Source: an uncultured Clostridia bacterium (GTDB lineage Bacteria; Bacillota; Clostridia; Christensenellales; Borkfalkiaceae). Taken from it: 42,617 nt of DNA. This document shows, one piece after another, positions 31,380-40,026 of the stretch (its first letter is position 1; every line of letters begins with the position of its first letter). Under the pieces are notes generated by a model, which had not been told where the DNA came from, made no database searches, and saw only the letters and a program-made list of their open reading frames with translations. The translations under genes and the position numbers were made by a program. Location: assembly GCA_904501795.1 (NCBI GenBank), contig CAJGCK010000002.1, positions 1-42,617 on the forward strand, read 5' to 3'.

Positions 31380-33896
31380 TTATTTAACAATATTATTCTT
31401 TATTTTTTCAGTTGCGTCTTCACGCATCTTGTATTTCAAAATTTTGCCCGCAACGTTCATCGGGAAACTGTTAACGAAATCGAAGTATCTTGGAACTTTA
31501 TGTTTTGCAATCCTTTGAACGCAAAACTCTTTAATTTCTTCAATCGTCATACTCTCGCCTTCTTTTAGGATAATAAACGCATACGCTTCTTCGCCATACC
31601 TTTCGTCAGGCACGCCTACTACTTGAACGTCACTAACCTTTGGATGAGTATACAAGAAATCTTCTATTTCTTTAGGATAAAGATTCTCTCCACCACGAAT
31701 TATCATATCTTTTAGCCTGCCCGTGATACGATAGTTACCGTCCTTTTCACGAAGCGCTAAATCGCCCGTGTGAAGCCAGCCTTCGTTATCGATCGCAAGC
31801 GCAGTTGCCTTTGGCATTTTATAATAACCTTTCATAAGATTATATCCGCGCGCCACGAATTCGCCAACCGTTTCATCAGGCAAATCTTTACCCGTTTCTG
31901 GATCGATAATTTTACATTCGATATTTGGTAGCGGTCTACCAACGGTGTTTACCCTAACTTCTACGCTATCATCGGTACTGCTCATCGTACATCCCGGCGA
32001 CGCTTCGGTTTGCCCGTAAACTATGGTTATTTCTCTCATGTTCATCTTATCCAAAACGTCTTGCATGACTGAAACGGGACAAGGACTTCCTGCCATAATA
32101 CCCGTTCTCATATACGAAAAATCTGTTTTTTCAAAATCTTCGTGTCCCAATAAAGCAATAAACATAGTGGGAACGCCGTGGAAACAAGTTATACGCTCTT
32201 GGTTAATACATTGAAGTGCAGGCTTTGGAGAGAAATACGGCAACGGACATATAGTTACACCGTGCGTCATAGAAGCGGTCATCGCTAAAACCATGCCGAA
32301 ACAGTGAAACATTGGAACTTGTAACATCATTCTGTCCGCCGTCGATAAATCCATTCTATCGCCTATACACTTTCCGTTATTAACGATGTTATAGTGCGTG
32401 AGCATAACGCCTTTCGGGAAACCGGTTGTGCCCGACGTGTATTGCATATTACAAACGTCGTTTACGTTTACGGCGTTTGCTAGCATTTGCATTTGCTCTT
32501 GAGACACCATCTTTGCTCTATCCATCATTTCAGCAAAGGTCAAACAACCCGATTGTTCAAAGCCAACGGTTACAACGTTTCTTAAGAAGGGCAAACGTTT
32601 CGCATGCAGTTGTTCGCCTTTTTTAAGCGTTTTTAATTCAGGGCAAAGTTCGTTGATGATTTCGGCATAGTTTGAGTCTCTATACCCGTTTATCATAACA
32701 AGCGTGTGCGTATCCGATTGCTTAAACAAGTATTCTGCTTCGTGAATTTTGTACGCCGTGTTAACGGTAACTAAAACCGCACCTATTTTAGTGGTCGCCC
32801 AAAACGTTAGATACCATTCGGGAACGTTGGTTGCCCAAACAGCAACGTGATCTCCCGATTTAACGCCTAACGACATTAAAGATCTAGCAACCGTGTCTAC
32901 TTCATCACGGAATTGAGAATAAGTTCTCGTATAGTCAAGCGTCGTATACTTAAAAGCAAGTTGGTCGGGGAATTCTTCAACCACTCTATCTAACACTTGA
33001 GAAAAAGTACGTTCTATCAACGTTTCTTTTTTCCAAATATATTTACCAGTTTTGGCTTTATTGTCGAACAAATTGTTTTGCCATGACGGAACGCTTTCAA
33101 AGGTAGACATATAGCCCGCGAATTGCGGTAAAACTATATCCGCGTCCCCTAAACTTTCTAACCACTCGGGCATAAGTTCTAAAGATGCGTATCCTTCGTA
33201 GTTGATAGACCTTAATCCATCAAAAACGTCTTTGATAGGAAGGTCGCCTTCACCAAGTAAGCAATATTTAATTTCGTTACCCTTTTCAACAACACTATCT
33301 TTAACGTGAATATGTTTGATATGCTTGCCTAAATTTTTTATTGATTGTTCTGGAGTTTCTTTCCCGAATCTAAAAGTGTGGTGTATATCCCAAACCGCCG
33401 AGAAATTATCGCATGCAAAATTATCTAATAAATCCGCAAGCAACGCCGTATTTGCGTATATGCCCATACTTTCCATAAGTAAAGTTACTTGGTTATCTTC
33501 GGCAAAGGATAACAAGTTTTCAAAGACCTTCTTTAGCGCGTCGTTTACAGTGTTACAATCAAGATTGCTTTTATCGTCAAGATAAGCGTGCAAACGAACG
33601 TATTTACAATTAAAGTTTTTAGCAAGAACGATTAGTTTTTTAACTTCTTCTTCGCCATAGTTCATCTCGTCAAGTTTTGCAAAGTTAAAAACCGAGTCGA
33701 AACAAGTTATGCTAATGCCCTTTTCAAAAAGCATTTTGTTGATTTTTTTGGCGTTGTTTTTTTCAAATGGAAGCGACGAGAAACAACTGCTAAAAACGTC
33801 GTGGATTTCTAGACCGTAAATTTTGTTATCAAAACATTGTTGCAACAATTCTTCAAAACTTAAAGTCCAACCATTAGTTGAAAATGAAAGTTTCAT
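31380..33896 (-). CDS. Fusion: sugar-isomerase-type TIM barrel + acyl-CoA ligase
   Basis: An 838-residue two-domain protein. Residues of about 1-265 are an AP_endonuc_2 / xylose-isomerase-like barrel with apparent metal ligands in order: Glu142 (LLMESMG), Asp170 (AVWDIHH), His197 (HIHVKD) and Glu240 (SLELMPEW). Residues of about 285-830 are an AMP-forming acyl-CoA ligase: YTSGTTGFPKGV (486-497), VYGQTEASP, LHTGDLA, GRLKDMIIRGGENLYPKEIE and the lysine of NVAGKILKYK. Both halves look intact and the frame is continuous, so it is a true fusion. The ligase resembles fatty- or branched-acyl-CoA synthetases. Start ATG overlaps the LeuA-like stop, with GAGGAG upstream. The barrel's substrate is unknown. 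Confidence 0.88.
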   Translation of the reverse strand: MKLSFSTNGWTLSFEELLQQCFDNKIYGLEIHDVFSSCFSSLPFEKNNAKKINKMLFEKGISITCFDSVFNFAKLDEMNYGEEEVKKLIVLAKNFNCKYVRLHAYLDDKSNLDCNTVNDALKKVFENLLSFAEDNQVTLLMESMGIYANTALLADLLDNFACDNFSAVWDIHHTFRFGKETPEQSIKNLGKHIKHIHVKDSVVEKGNEIKYCLLGEGDLPIKDVFDGLRSINYEGYASLELMPEWLESLGDADIVLPQFAGYMSTFESVPSWQNNLFDNKAKTGKYIWKKETLIERTFSQVLDRVVEEFPDQLAFKYTTLDYTRTYSQFRDEVDTVARSLMSLGVKSGDHVAVWATNVPEWYLTFWATTKIGAVLVTVNTAYKIHEAEYLFKQSDTHTLVMINGYRDSNYAEIINELCPELKTLKKGEQLHAKRLPFLRNVVTVGFEQSGCLTFAEMMDRAKMVSQEQMQMLANAVNVNDVCNMQYTSGTTGFPKGVMLTHYNIVNNGKCIGDRMDLSTADRMMLQVPMFHCFGMVLAMTASMTHGVTICPLPYFSPKPALQCINQERITCFHGVPTMFIALLGHEDFEKTDFSYMRTGIMAGSPCPVSVMQDVLDKMNMREITIVYGQTEASPGCTMSSTDDSVEVRVNTVGRPLPNIECKIIDPETGKDLPDETVGEFVARGYNLMKGYYKMPKATALAIDNEGWLHTGDLALREKDGNYRITGRLKDMIIRGGENLYPKEIEDFLYTHPKVSDVQVVGVPDERYGEEAYAFIILKEGESMTIEEIKEFCVQRIAKHKVPRYFDFVNSFPMNVAGKILKYKMREDATEKIKNNIVK

Positions 33897-35302
33897 TAAT
33901 TATTCTCCTCGTACACTATTTTATTAAGCGCGTTTATATATGCCCTAATACTTGCGCCCACCACGTCGGTAGAAATACCCCTACCTGAATACACCTTTCC
34001 GTTATTACGCAATTTAACAAGCGCTTCACCCATAGCTTCTTTGCCTTCCGAAACGGAATTAACTTGGAAATCATCTAATTCAAAGTGCTTGCCTATTGCG
34101 TTTTCTATTGCTAAAATCGCCGAGTCTATAGAACCGTTACCGAAAGATAAACCACTTAATTCTTTTCCTTCAAAAGATAACACTACGCTTGCGGTTGATG
34201 AAATCACGTTGCTAGTATTAACGAAAAAATTAACTAGTGAATAAGACTCGGGGACTTGCATTGCGGTGTTTGCGATGATAACTTCTAAGTCTTTGGTATT
34301 AACCGTCTTCTTCGTAGAAACTCTTGTGTATTCTGAATAAACTTTATTCAAATCTTCAATACTTAGTTCATAGCCTAAATCACAAATAACTTTATTCATT
34401 TCTTCAATAGTTAAGTCGCCTTTAACTTCTCTATTATCTTCAGCTAAAGCATAGTCCATAGTGCCTTTTGCGCCTTTTTCAGCCGTAATTCTTTCTATTT
34501 GGCGTTGAATTCGATGTATAGCAGTGGTGTTTAGATTAGTTGAATAGCCTTTTTTAGAAACAACGTGCTCCATAGCCCTAGCAAAACTTTCTGTAGACGG
34601 CAAATTAAAGCCACTTATAGATGAAACTTTAACCATGTCGACACCGATACTTATTACCGAAATAGAATTAGTTATGCCCATACCGAAAGCGTTAGAACAT
34701 TGAACGGCAAGTTTAACCGACTTAATTTCAGGCACGTTTTCTACAACGCCGTTAATAAGATTTGCCATATCTTCTGGCATATTCGTACCAACTAGATCGG
34801 TTAGCGTTATAATTTTTGCACCCGCCTCTATAGCGATTTTAATGGCTTGATAAAGGAAACTTGTATCTGCACGAGTTGCGTCTTCTAACGACACTTCAAC
34901 TTCTTGACAAAGTGACACTGCCTTTTCGGTTAGAGCCTTTAACTTTTCCAAAACCACCTTGGGTTTGCATTTCAAATTGTATTCCATTTGAACGGTTGAA
35001 ACGGGCATACTAACCACTAGTCTTTTCTTTTTTGCATTAGAAATAAGCGAGAAATTTTTTTCTATCGATTGTTCAGTGTACCCTACCGCACATGAAACGA
35101 TGCTTTGACCGGATACCGCACAAATGGTTTTTATTAGGACTTCGTCCGCCTTATTGTTTAGAACAGGGCCCAGTTCAATTACGTCGATATTTAGTTCGGT
35201 TAGTTTTCTTGCTATTTCTAGTTTCTCTTTGAAACTTAAAGTTAGCGGTATTTCCCTACCGTAATTGCGTAACGATACGTCACTAATAAAAATCTTTTTC
35301 AT
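33896..35302 (-). CDS. LeuA-like protein with degenerate active site
   Basis: A 468-residue homologue of 2-isopropylmalate / homocitrate synthases. The HMGL-like barrel (about 1-270) is recognisable from ISDVSLRN (6-13), EVSLEDATRADTSFLYQA and ITLTDLVGTNMPED. The C-terminal LeuA dimerisation/allosteric domain (about 345-465) ends GRGISTDVVGASIRAYINAL. Key catalytic positions have changed: the metal-binding HCHND reads QCSNA (201-205), the asparagine of NGIGER is Ser230 (SISGF), and the Asp of LRD is Asn13. Asp8 and Arg12 remain. Normal Claisen condensation is unlikely; a regulatory, leucine-sensing or altered catalytic role is possible. It is the first gene behind the leucine T-box. Confidence 0.82.
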   Translation of the reverse strand: MKKIFISDVSLRNYGREIPLTLSFKEKLEIARKLTELNIDVIELGPVLNNKADEVLIKTICAVSGQSIVSCAVGYTEQSIEKNFSLISNAKKKRLVVSMPVSTVQMEYNLKCKPKVVLEKLKALTEKAVSLCQEVEVSLEDATRADTSFLYQAIKIAIEAGAKIITLTDLVGTNMPEDMANLINGVVENVPEIKSVKLAVQCSNAFGMGITNSISVISIGVDMVKVSSISGFNLPSTESFARAMEHVVSKKGYSTNLNTTAIHRIQRQIERITAEKGAKGTMDYALAEDNREVKGDLTIEEMNKVICDLGYELSIEDLNKVYSEYTRVSTKKTVNTKDLEVIIANTAMQVPESYSLVNFFVNTSNVISSTASVVLSFEGKELSGLSFGNGSIDSAILAIENAIGKHFELDDFQVNSVSEGKEAMGEALVKLRNNGKVYSGRGISTDVVGASIRAYINALNKIVYEENN

Positions 35303-35329
35303 AATAATCTCCTTCTTTCAAATTATTTT

Positions 35330-35369
35330 TGAAAATAAAAACGCCCTTAGATAAACTATCTAAAGGACG
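35330..35369 (-). terminator. T-box leader terminator
   Basis: On the minus strand CGTCCTTTAGATA pairs with TATCTAAGGGCG, followed by TTTTTATTTT. It overlaps the region competing with the T-box antiterminator and lies before the SD of the LeuA-like gene. Confidence 0.9.
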
Positions 35370-35577
35370 ATGTAAACCGTGGTACCACCCAAATTATTGC
35401 ACGAAACCGCGCAATCACTTAAAACCTATAACGTGGCTTAACCGAACGTGGCTAAATATTCACCACGCCTGCTCCGAACTGAGCGCGTTTGATGGAGCAA
35501 ATCGACTTACACCCACCGTCGACTCTCTAAATTGCTTTTAACCAAACTTATGTTTTTCACTGCATTTAGATTTAATT
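35330..35577 (-). ncRNA. T-box leader, leucine specifier (CUC)
   Basis: The antiterminator core GGGTGGTACCACGG is the complement of 35377-35390, and the terminator follows. Stem I has GCAGTGA (kink-turn side), AGAGA bulge, the apical GGTGGGTGTAA and GGAGC on the 3' side. Aligning these by eye with the well-known glyQS T-box of Bacillus subtilis places the specifier where GGC is found at CTC followed by A (complement of 35481-35483), a leucine codon. A discriminator-pairing T in TGGT fits a tRNA ending in A. Uncharged tRNA-Leu(GAG) would prevent termination. Confidence 0.87.
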
Positions 35578-35583
35578 GATATA

Positions 35584-35613
35584 ATTATAATATTTCAATA
35601 TCTTTATTGTCAA
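35584..35613 (-). promoter_or_regulatory. Promoter of the leucine T-box operon
   Basis: On the minus strand, -35 TTGACA (35608-35613), 18-base spacer, -10 TATAAT (35584-35589). The transcript would start near 35577, right before T-box stem I. Confidence 0.85.
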
Positions 35614-35623
35614 CTATTTTTAA

Positions 35624-35646
35624 CTAAAAAACAATAATTTATTATT
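35624..35646 (-). terminator. Weak AT-rich terminator after the amidohydrolase
   Basis: On the minus strand AATAAT pairs with ATTATT across a two-base loop and a T-run follows. It lies just past the amidohydrolase stop and before the T-box promoter. The stem is only A/T, so termination may be partial. Confidence 0.4.
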
Positions 35647-35649
35647 CAT

Positions 35650-36468
35650 TTACCACTTCAAGTCAAGTAATTTGGTTAAGTTTCCGCTTAAAATCGCCTT
35701 CCTTTCTTTTTCAGACAAATCTAGTTTAAAAAATCTATCTAGTTCTTCTTTAGAATCCCACATAGGAAAATCAACGCCGAAGAAAAATTTTTCATAGCCT
35801 AGTAGATCAATTAATTCTTTCGCGCGATTTTTGTCGATAAACGTTAATGATGAACAAGTGTCAAAATACACGTTGTCTAAACCTTTATACACTTCAACGT
35901 CGTCCCAACACCTATACCCGCCAAAATGAGCGGCAATAAAATATACCGACGGATATTTTTTTGCCATTTTCGCTAATCGTAAAGGTTTTGAGTATTCGTA
36001 TCTATCATCGCCCGTATGAAACAAAATAGGAAACTTTTTATTAAACGACTCGACTGCACGATAAATTTTTTCAGCGTCTTCTCCGTCGATATAAAATTTT
36101 TGAAAATCGGGATGGAGTTTTATTCCCTTAAACCCGTTTTCCATACACCAAGCAATCTCGTCTTTAATTTCTTCTTCGGTAAGGTCTTGGTGAAGGGTCA
36201 TAAATCCTATAAATTCTTTGTTTTGTTCTACTTCTGCCTTTATAAAATGGTTTATCGCCCTAACCTGATGAGCGTTCGTTGCGCAAGAATGGACAACGAA
36301 TTTATCTATCCCTGCCTTTTCTCCCGCGATTTTTAATCGAGATGAAGTTCCTGCAGGCATAGCCATTTTTATATCGTAAAAGTCACCTATCGCAAGGGTT
36401 GCTTTTTGTGCGATTTTTTCGGGGTATATGTGCGCGTGTGCGTCTATAATTCTGTATCCGTTTTTCAT
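35650..36468 (-). CDS. Amidohydrolase family metal-dependent hydrolase
   Basis: A 272-residue TIM-barrel hydrolase of the Amidohydro_2 type. Metal-site motifs are IDAHAHIYPEK (HxH near residues 11-13), GFKGIKLHPDF, ILFHTGDD, FIAAHFGGY and the late aspartate in FFGVDFPMWDS. Substrate cannot be predicted; family members act on decarboxylation or hydrolysis of small organic acids. It follows the HNH gene by 11 bases with no clear SD, so it may be read from the YhaO/YhaN transcript. Confidence 0.82.
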   Translation of the reverse strand: MKNGYRIIDAHAHIYPEKIAQKATLAIGDFYDIKMAMPAGTSSRLKIAGEKAGIDKFVVHSCATNAHQVRAINHFIKAEVEQNKEFIGFMTLHQDLTEEEIKDEIAWCMENGFKGIKLHPDFQKFYIDGEDAEKIYRAVESFNKKFPILFHTGDDRYEYSKPLRLAKMAKKYPSVYFIAAHFGGYRCWDDVEVYKGLDNVYFDTCSSLTFIDKNRAKELIDLLGYEKFFFGVDFPMWDSKEELDRFFKLDLSEKERKAILSGNLTKLLDLKW

Positions 36469-36479
36469 ATTTTTAGCAA

Positions 36480-36923
36480 TTACTCGTTTGGTTTAATATA
36501 TTTTTGTAAGTACGTTAAATCTAATTTCCACTCGGGAACTTGATTTAACTTTTTATGGTATTCGTTTGCTTCTTTTAGCGCCTTTCTATATTCTACGTAA
36601 GTAGCGTTATTAACCTTCATAAAATGATTCTCTGCCCTTTCTTCATCGCCAACGAGTTGGGTTCTACCTATGTGAATAACACTGTGGCAATCTTTGCACA
36701 CCGCGATAATATCGGTTAGTTTTTGCACGCCGTTATCCAAATCATAACTCCAACGCTCGTGCGCTTCAAGTAGACCTTTTCTTCCGCATATACTACACTT
36801 ATAGTCTGACTTCTCTTTCGCTTCTTCACGCAAAAAATCCCACTGACGTTTTGAAAGTAACGTGCGTAAATTTGAATACCAACAACTATCGGGTATTAGT
36901 TCAAAATTTAGTTTATATTTCAT
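36480..36923 (-). CDS. HNH endonuclease-like protein
   Basis: A 147-residue protein with an HNH zinc-finger layout: Cys43-x2-Cys46 (YKCSICGRKG), His55 in LLEAHERWSYD, and Cys76-x2-Cys79-His80-x3-His84 (VCKDCHSVIH). The catalytic centre would be HERW with the later histidines, but the first His-Glu differs from the classical HH, so nuclease activity is not certain. It overlaps the YhaN-like gene by 11 bases and is therefore translated with a DNA-repair type ATPase/nuclease pair. Confidence 0.78.
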   Translation of the reverse strand: MKYKLNFELIPDSCWYSNLRTLLSKRQWDFLREEAKEKSDYKCSICGRKGLLEAHERWSYDLDNGVQKLTDIIAVCKDCHSVIHIGRTQLVGDEERAENHFMKVNNATYVEYRKALKEANEYHKKLNQVPEWKLDLTYLQKYIKPNE

Positions 36924-38919
36924 CTATTACTCGCCTACTTTCATGACAAATAAAATACAATATTTGATAATCGTTTGATAACGTTTTTATCACGCTTAAC
37001 ATTAGTTCCGTCTTCTCGTCGTCTAAATTCACAAAAGGATCGTCTAAAATAATAAACGGTTTATCAGCAACGAACAAGACGTCAATTAACGCAAAACGTT
37101 TACAAATTTCGAATAGATTTTTATAGCCTTTTGAATAATAATCCGCATGTTTGGTTTGTCCGTCTTCAATAGCGGTCACCGTGAAATCTACGTCTATTCT
37201 AAGTTGTTTTTTTGCTCCGTTAAGCACTTTTGAAAGATATTTATTTAAGCCTTCTTCAAGTGGCGAGCGATATTTGATTTTAAGGTTGTCGTACGCTTTT
37301 TCTAAAAATTCTTTAGTAGAAGATAGAACGTCGTATTTGCGTTGGTCTTCTTTATTCTTTTCGATTAAACGGGCTAAATCTTCTTGTAATTGACTATGCG
37401 AAGACATTTCGTTTTCGATAGTGTTTAGCCTTTCCTTTCTTCGCAACAAAATTTCTTTTCTGCTATCTAAAAGACTGCGCTCACTTGCAATTTTTTCTTT
37501 TATAACGTTAAGCGAATAGTCACTATCTATAGCAATAGAACTTTCTTGACCATCTTTAGTCAGTTCGATAAGAGATTTTTCTACTTCTTCAAGTTCGCTC
37601 TTTAACGTTTTATAAGATTTTACCGTTTCAGTAAGTTTGTTAAATTTATAGGCATAGTCCCCTTCGGGCAAATAAAACCTTTTCAAAAAATCGTTAAAGG
37701 CTTTTTCATAACAAGTGCGAATTTCAGCGTAACTGAATAAATCAGCGGTTTTTTCTTCAAGCCTTTTTTGTAGGTCAAGTCTATTACTCTTTTTATTTTT
37801 CAAAAATAGTAATAAAGAAACAACCGCAAGACAAATCCCAACCCCAACGAGCGTTAGGCCTATTATTAAACTGAAAAATGCTAAAACAACGCCACTAACT
37901 AAAATAATCGCGCTTAATATAGCGAATATAAGTGAAAAGTTGTTTGTTGGAATTTTTGTAGAAACGCTATTTTTTATTTCGTTTATGCTCTCCGTTAAAA
38001 CTTGCTCTTTTAACACGGCGTTGTTATAGTCGTCCAGCATAGCGGTGCGCTCTTTAATATCCTTTTCATCTACCAAAGTACCGTTTAACGTTTGGTTTAA
38101 CTGTTCTATTTGTGTTTCAATATTTAGTTTTCTTGATTTTTTATCATCAATAAACTGATTTCTAAGCCGAGTTTTTTCGTATTCGTTGGCAACGCGTTCT
38201 TTCTTTAATAATTCTTCTATCCTTTTTTCTGTGGTAGCAACCAACTCTTTATCTTCGGCAATTTGCTCACGCAAAGTAACGCAAGTATCTTCTAACGCCT
38301 TACAGTATTTAATTTTAGATTCTAACTCGAACTTGTCGCGTTTGTTTTGCGCCAAAACGCCTTTGTCGCCACGAATTTTATATTCTTTGCATTTGTCGTC
38401 TAAATTTTTAATCGCCTTTTCAAAAGCCTGCTCGTCATCGGGAATATTTAAGCTATTAAATTTAGACGTTAAACTTGAATTTGCTTTTGCAGATAAATCT
38501 TTTTGTGAAAAATATACCGTTGAAAAGAACCCTTCTTCATCTATTTGGAAAATACGTTTTCCAAGTTCTTCGGTTTTAGAGTACTCCTTCCCCGAAGCCA
38601 CGTCGAACAGTCTAACGATATCGTCGGTAGATTTTAGTCCAAAATTACGCTCTATTCTAAAAACTTTACCGTCTTTTTCAAACTCTAAACTTCCGCCGAA
38701 TTTTCCCGAATAGTCCCACGGTAAATACTTGGTTCTTTCGTTTTCAGCAACAGACCTTTTACTGTCGTCTAAACCATAAAACATAGATTTAATAAACACG
38801 GCCAACGTGCTTTTACCCCAACCGTTTTCTTGTTTAATGGTGTTTAAATTTTCGTTAAAATCAATTTTTTTATCTTTTAAAACGCCAAAGGCGGATATAT
38901 AAACGGATAAAATTTTCAT
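36913..38919 (-). CDS. YhaN/SbcC-like AAA ATPase with internal membrane helices
   Basis: A 668-residue Rad50/SMC-like ATPase. The Walker A is ENGWGKST (31-38), the Q-loop region has YFSQKDLSA, and the Walker B is FIILDDPFVNLDDEKTELM near the C terminus. The usual signature LSGG reads YSKGYKNLF. Coiled coils flank two hydrophobic helices at about 328-373, as in YhaN of Bacillus, which places the arms at the membrane. It is shorter than YhaN (about 960). It should act with the adjacent YhaO-like nuclease in DNA end processing; three bases separate them. Confidence 0.85.
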   Translation of the reverse strand: MKILSVYISAFGVLKDKKIDFNENLNTIKQENGWGKSTLAVFIKSMFYGLDDSKRSVAENERTKYLPWDYSGKFGGSLEFEKDGKVFRIERNFGLKSTDDIVRLFDVASGKEYSKTEELGKRIFQIDEEGFFSTVYFSQKDLSAKANSSLTSKFNSLNIPDDEQAFEKAIKNLDDKCKEYKIRGDKGVLAQNKRDKFELESKIKYCKALEDTCVTLREQIAEDKELVATTEKRIEELLKKERVANEYEKTRLRNQFIDDKKSRKLNIETQIEQLNQTLNGTLVDEKDIKERTAMLDDYNNAVLKEQVLTESINEIKNSVSTKIPTNNFSLIFAILSAIILVSGVVLAFFSLIIGLTLVGVGICLAVVSLLLFLKNKKSNRLDLQKRLEEKTADLFSYAEIRTCYEKAFNDFLKRFYLPEGDYAYKFNKLTETVKSYKTLKSELEEVEKSLIELTKDGQESSIAIDSDYSLNVIKEKIASERSLLDSRKEILLRRKERLNTIENEMSSHSQLQEDLARLIEKNKEDQRKYDVLSSTKEFLEKAYDNLKIKYRSPLEEGLNKYLSKVLNGAKKQLRIDVDFTVTAIEDGQTKHADYYSKGYKNLFEICKRFALIDVLFVADKPFIILDDPFVNLDDEKTELMLSVIKTLSNDYQILYFICHESRRVIDEI

Positions 38920-38921
38920 AT

Positions 38922-39995
38922 TTATAACTCCTTACCTTTTAAGGCGTTTAATCCCGCCATTATTATTTCTTGTTTCATTTCCGCGTCTAATTCTGACGAT
39001 AATACTTCTCTAACGAACTCGCCCTTTACGCCTTTATCATGCACAAAATCTTCAACGGTTACTTTTAACTGCGTTTTGTCTTTTATTTTTGCGAAAAAAT
39101 ACAGTTCGTTTAGCCTTTCGCTAAGCGAAACAACGTCTATATCGAAATCAAGTGTATATTCACCAAAAAGCGTTAGTTTAACAAGTTCACTACTATGCGC
39201 TATCTCGCCAACGTATTTTATAATAGCGTCGGTTGCGTCGTACCACGAATTATAATTTGAAACGTTAAACTCTATTTCTTTAAGCGTGCGCTTTGCAAAC
39301 GGAACGAAGGTGTATTCTATCCTTTCGTTAACGTCTATTAATACAAAACCTTTATCCCCCGTTTCATCAAATCCACGCCCTTCTAAACAGCCTGAATAAC
39401 AAAACACACCGCGTTCATCAATTCTTTTTACCTCAAACGAGTGATAATGGCCAAGCGCAAGATAATCTATATGCTTGTTTTTTAATAGAGGGATACTGAT
39501 TATTTCAGCACCATCAGATGAAACGTACCCTGCAACTTGACCGTGCATAACGACGATATTTATATCGTTTTCTAATAAGTCGAGTTTATCGTAGATTAAC
39601 TTAGAGTTTTGTTCATTAATTACAACTCCGGATACGTTAACCGTGCCGTAACGAAACTCTTTCCACTCGGAAGAAAAAATCTTTAAGTTCTGTGGTACGT
39701 ATTCTAAATCGGAGATAAAATTATCTTCATCATGGTTGCCTGATAGGTATAAAAAATCAAGCGATTGAGCCATTTCGATTTTATGTATAATTCTACCCTT
39801 TGTCTTCGCAGAAACCTTTTTAACGTCAAACATGTCCCCGGCGATAATTATTGCGGTAACAGAATTTTCTAAAGCGTAGTCAACCATTCTTTCAAACGTT
39901 CTTAAAAGTTCTTCTTTACGAAGTTTTGCCTTTTCGCTTGAAAGCGCGTTTATGCTTGAATCGAGATGTAAATCAGCACAATGAATAAATTTCAT
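38922..39995 (-). CDS. YhaO/SbcD-like DNA repair metallophosphoesterase
   Basis: A 357-residue Mre11-type nuclease. Metal motifs are in order: CADLHLDSS (6-14), IIAGDMFDV, LSGNHDEDN, VVMHGQV and YLALGHYHSFE. The C-terminal capping region is short. With the downstream YhaN-like ATPase it should form a Mre11-Rad50-like complex that cuts DNA ends or hairpins. SD GGGGG lies before the ATG. The gene sits behind an own promoter and a long hairpin-rich leader. Confidence 0.9.
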   Translation of the reverse strand: MKFIHCADLHLDSSINALSSEKAKLRKEELLRTFERMVDYALENSVTAIIIAGDMFDVKKVSAKTKGRIIHKIEMAQSLDFLYLSGNHDEDNFISDLEYVPQNLKIFSSEWKEFRYGTVNVSGVVINEQNSKLIYDKLDLLENDINIVVMHGQVAGYVSSDGAEIISIPLLKNKHIDYLALGHYHSFEVKRIDERGVFCYSGCLEGRGFDETGDKGFVLIDVNERIEYTFVPFAKRTLKEIEFNVSNYNSWYDATDAIIKYVGEIAHSSELVKLTLFGEYTLDFDIDVVSLSERLNELYFFAKIKDKTQLKVTVEDFVHDKGVKGEFVREVLSSELDAEMKQEIIMAGLNALKGKEL

Positions 39996-40026
39996 TACCT
40001 ACCCCCTTCTTATAGATAATAATACA

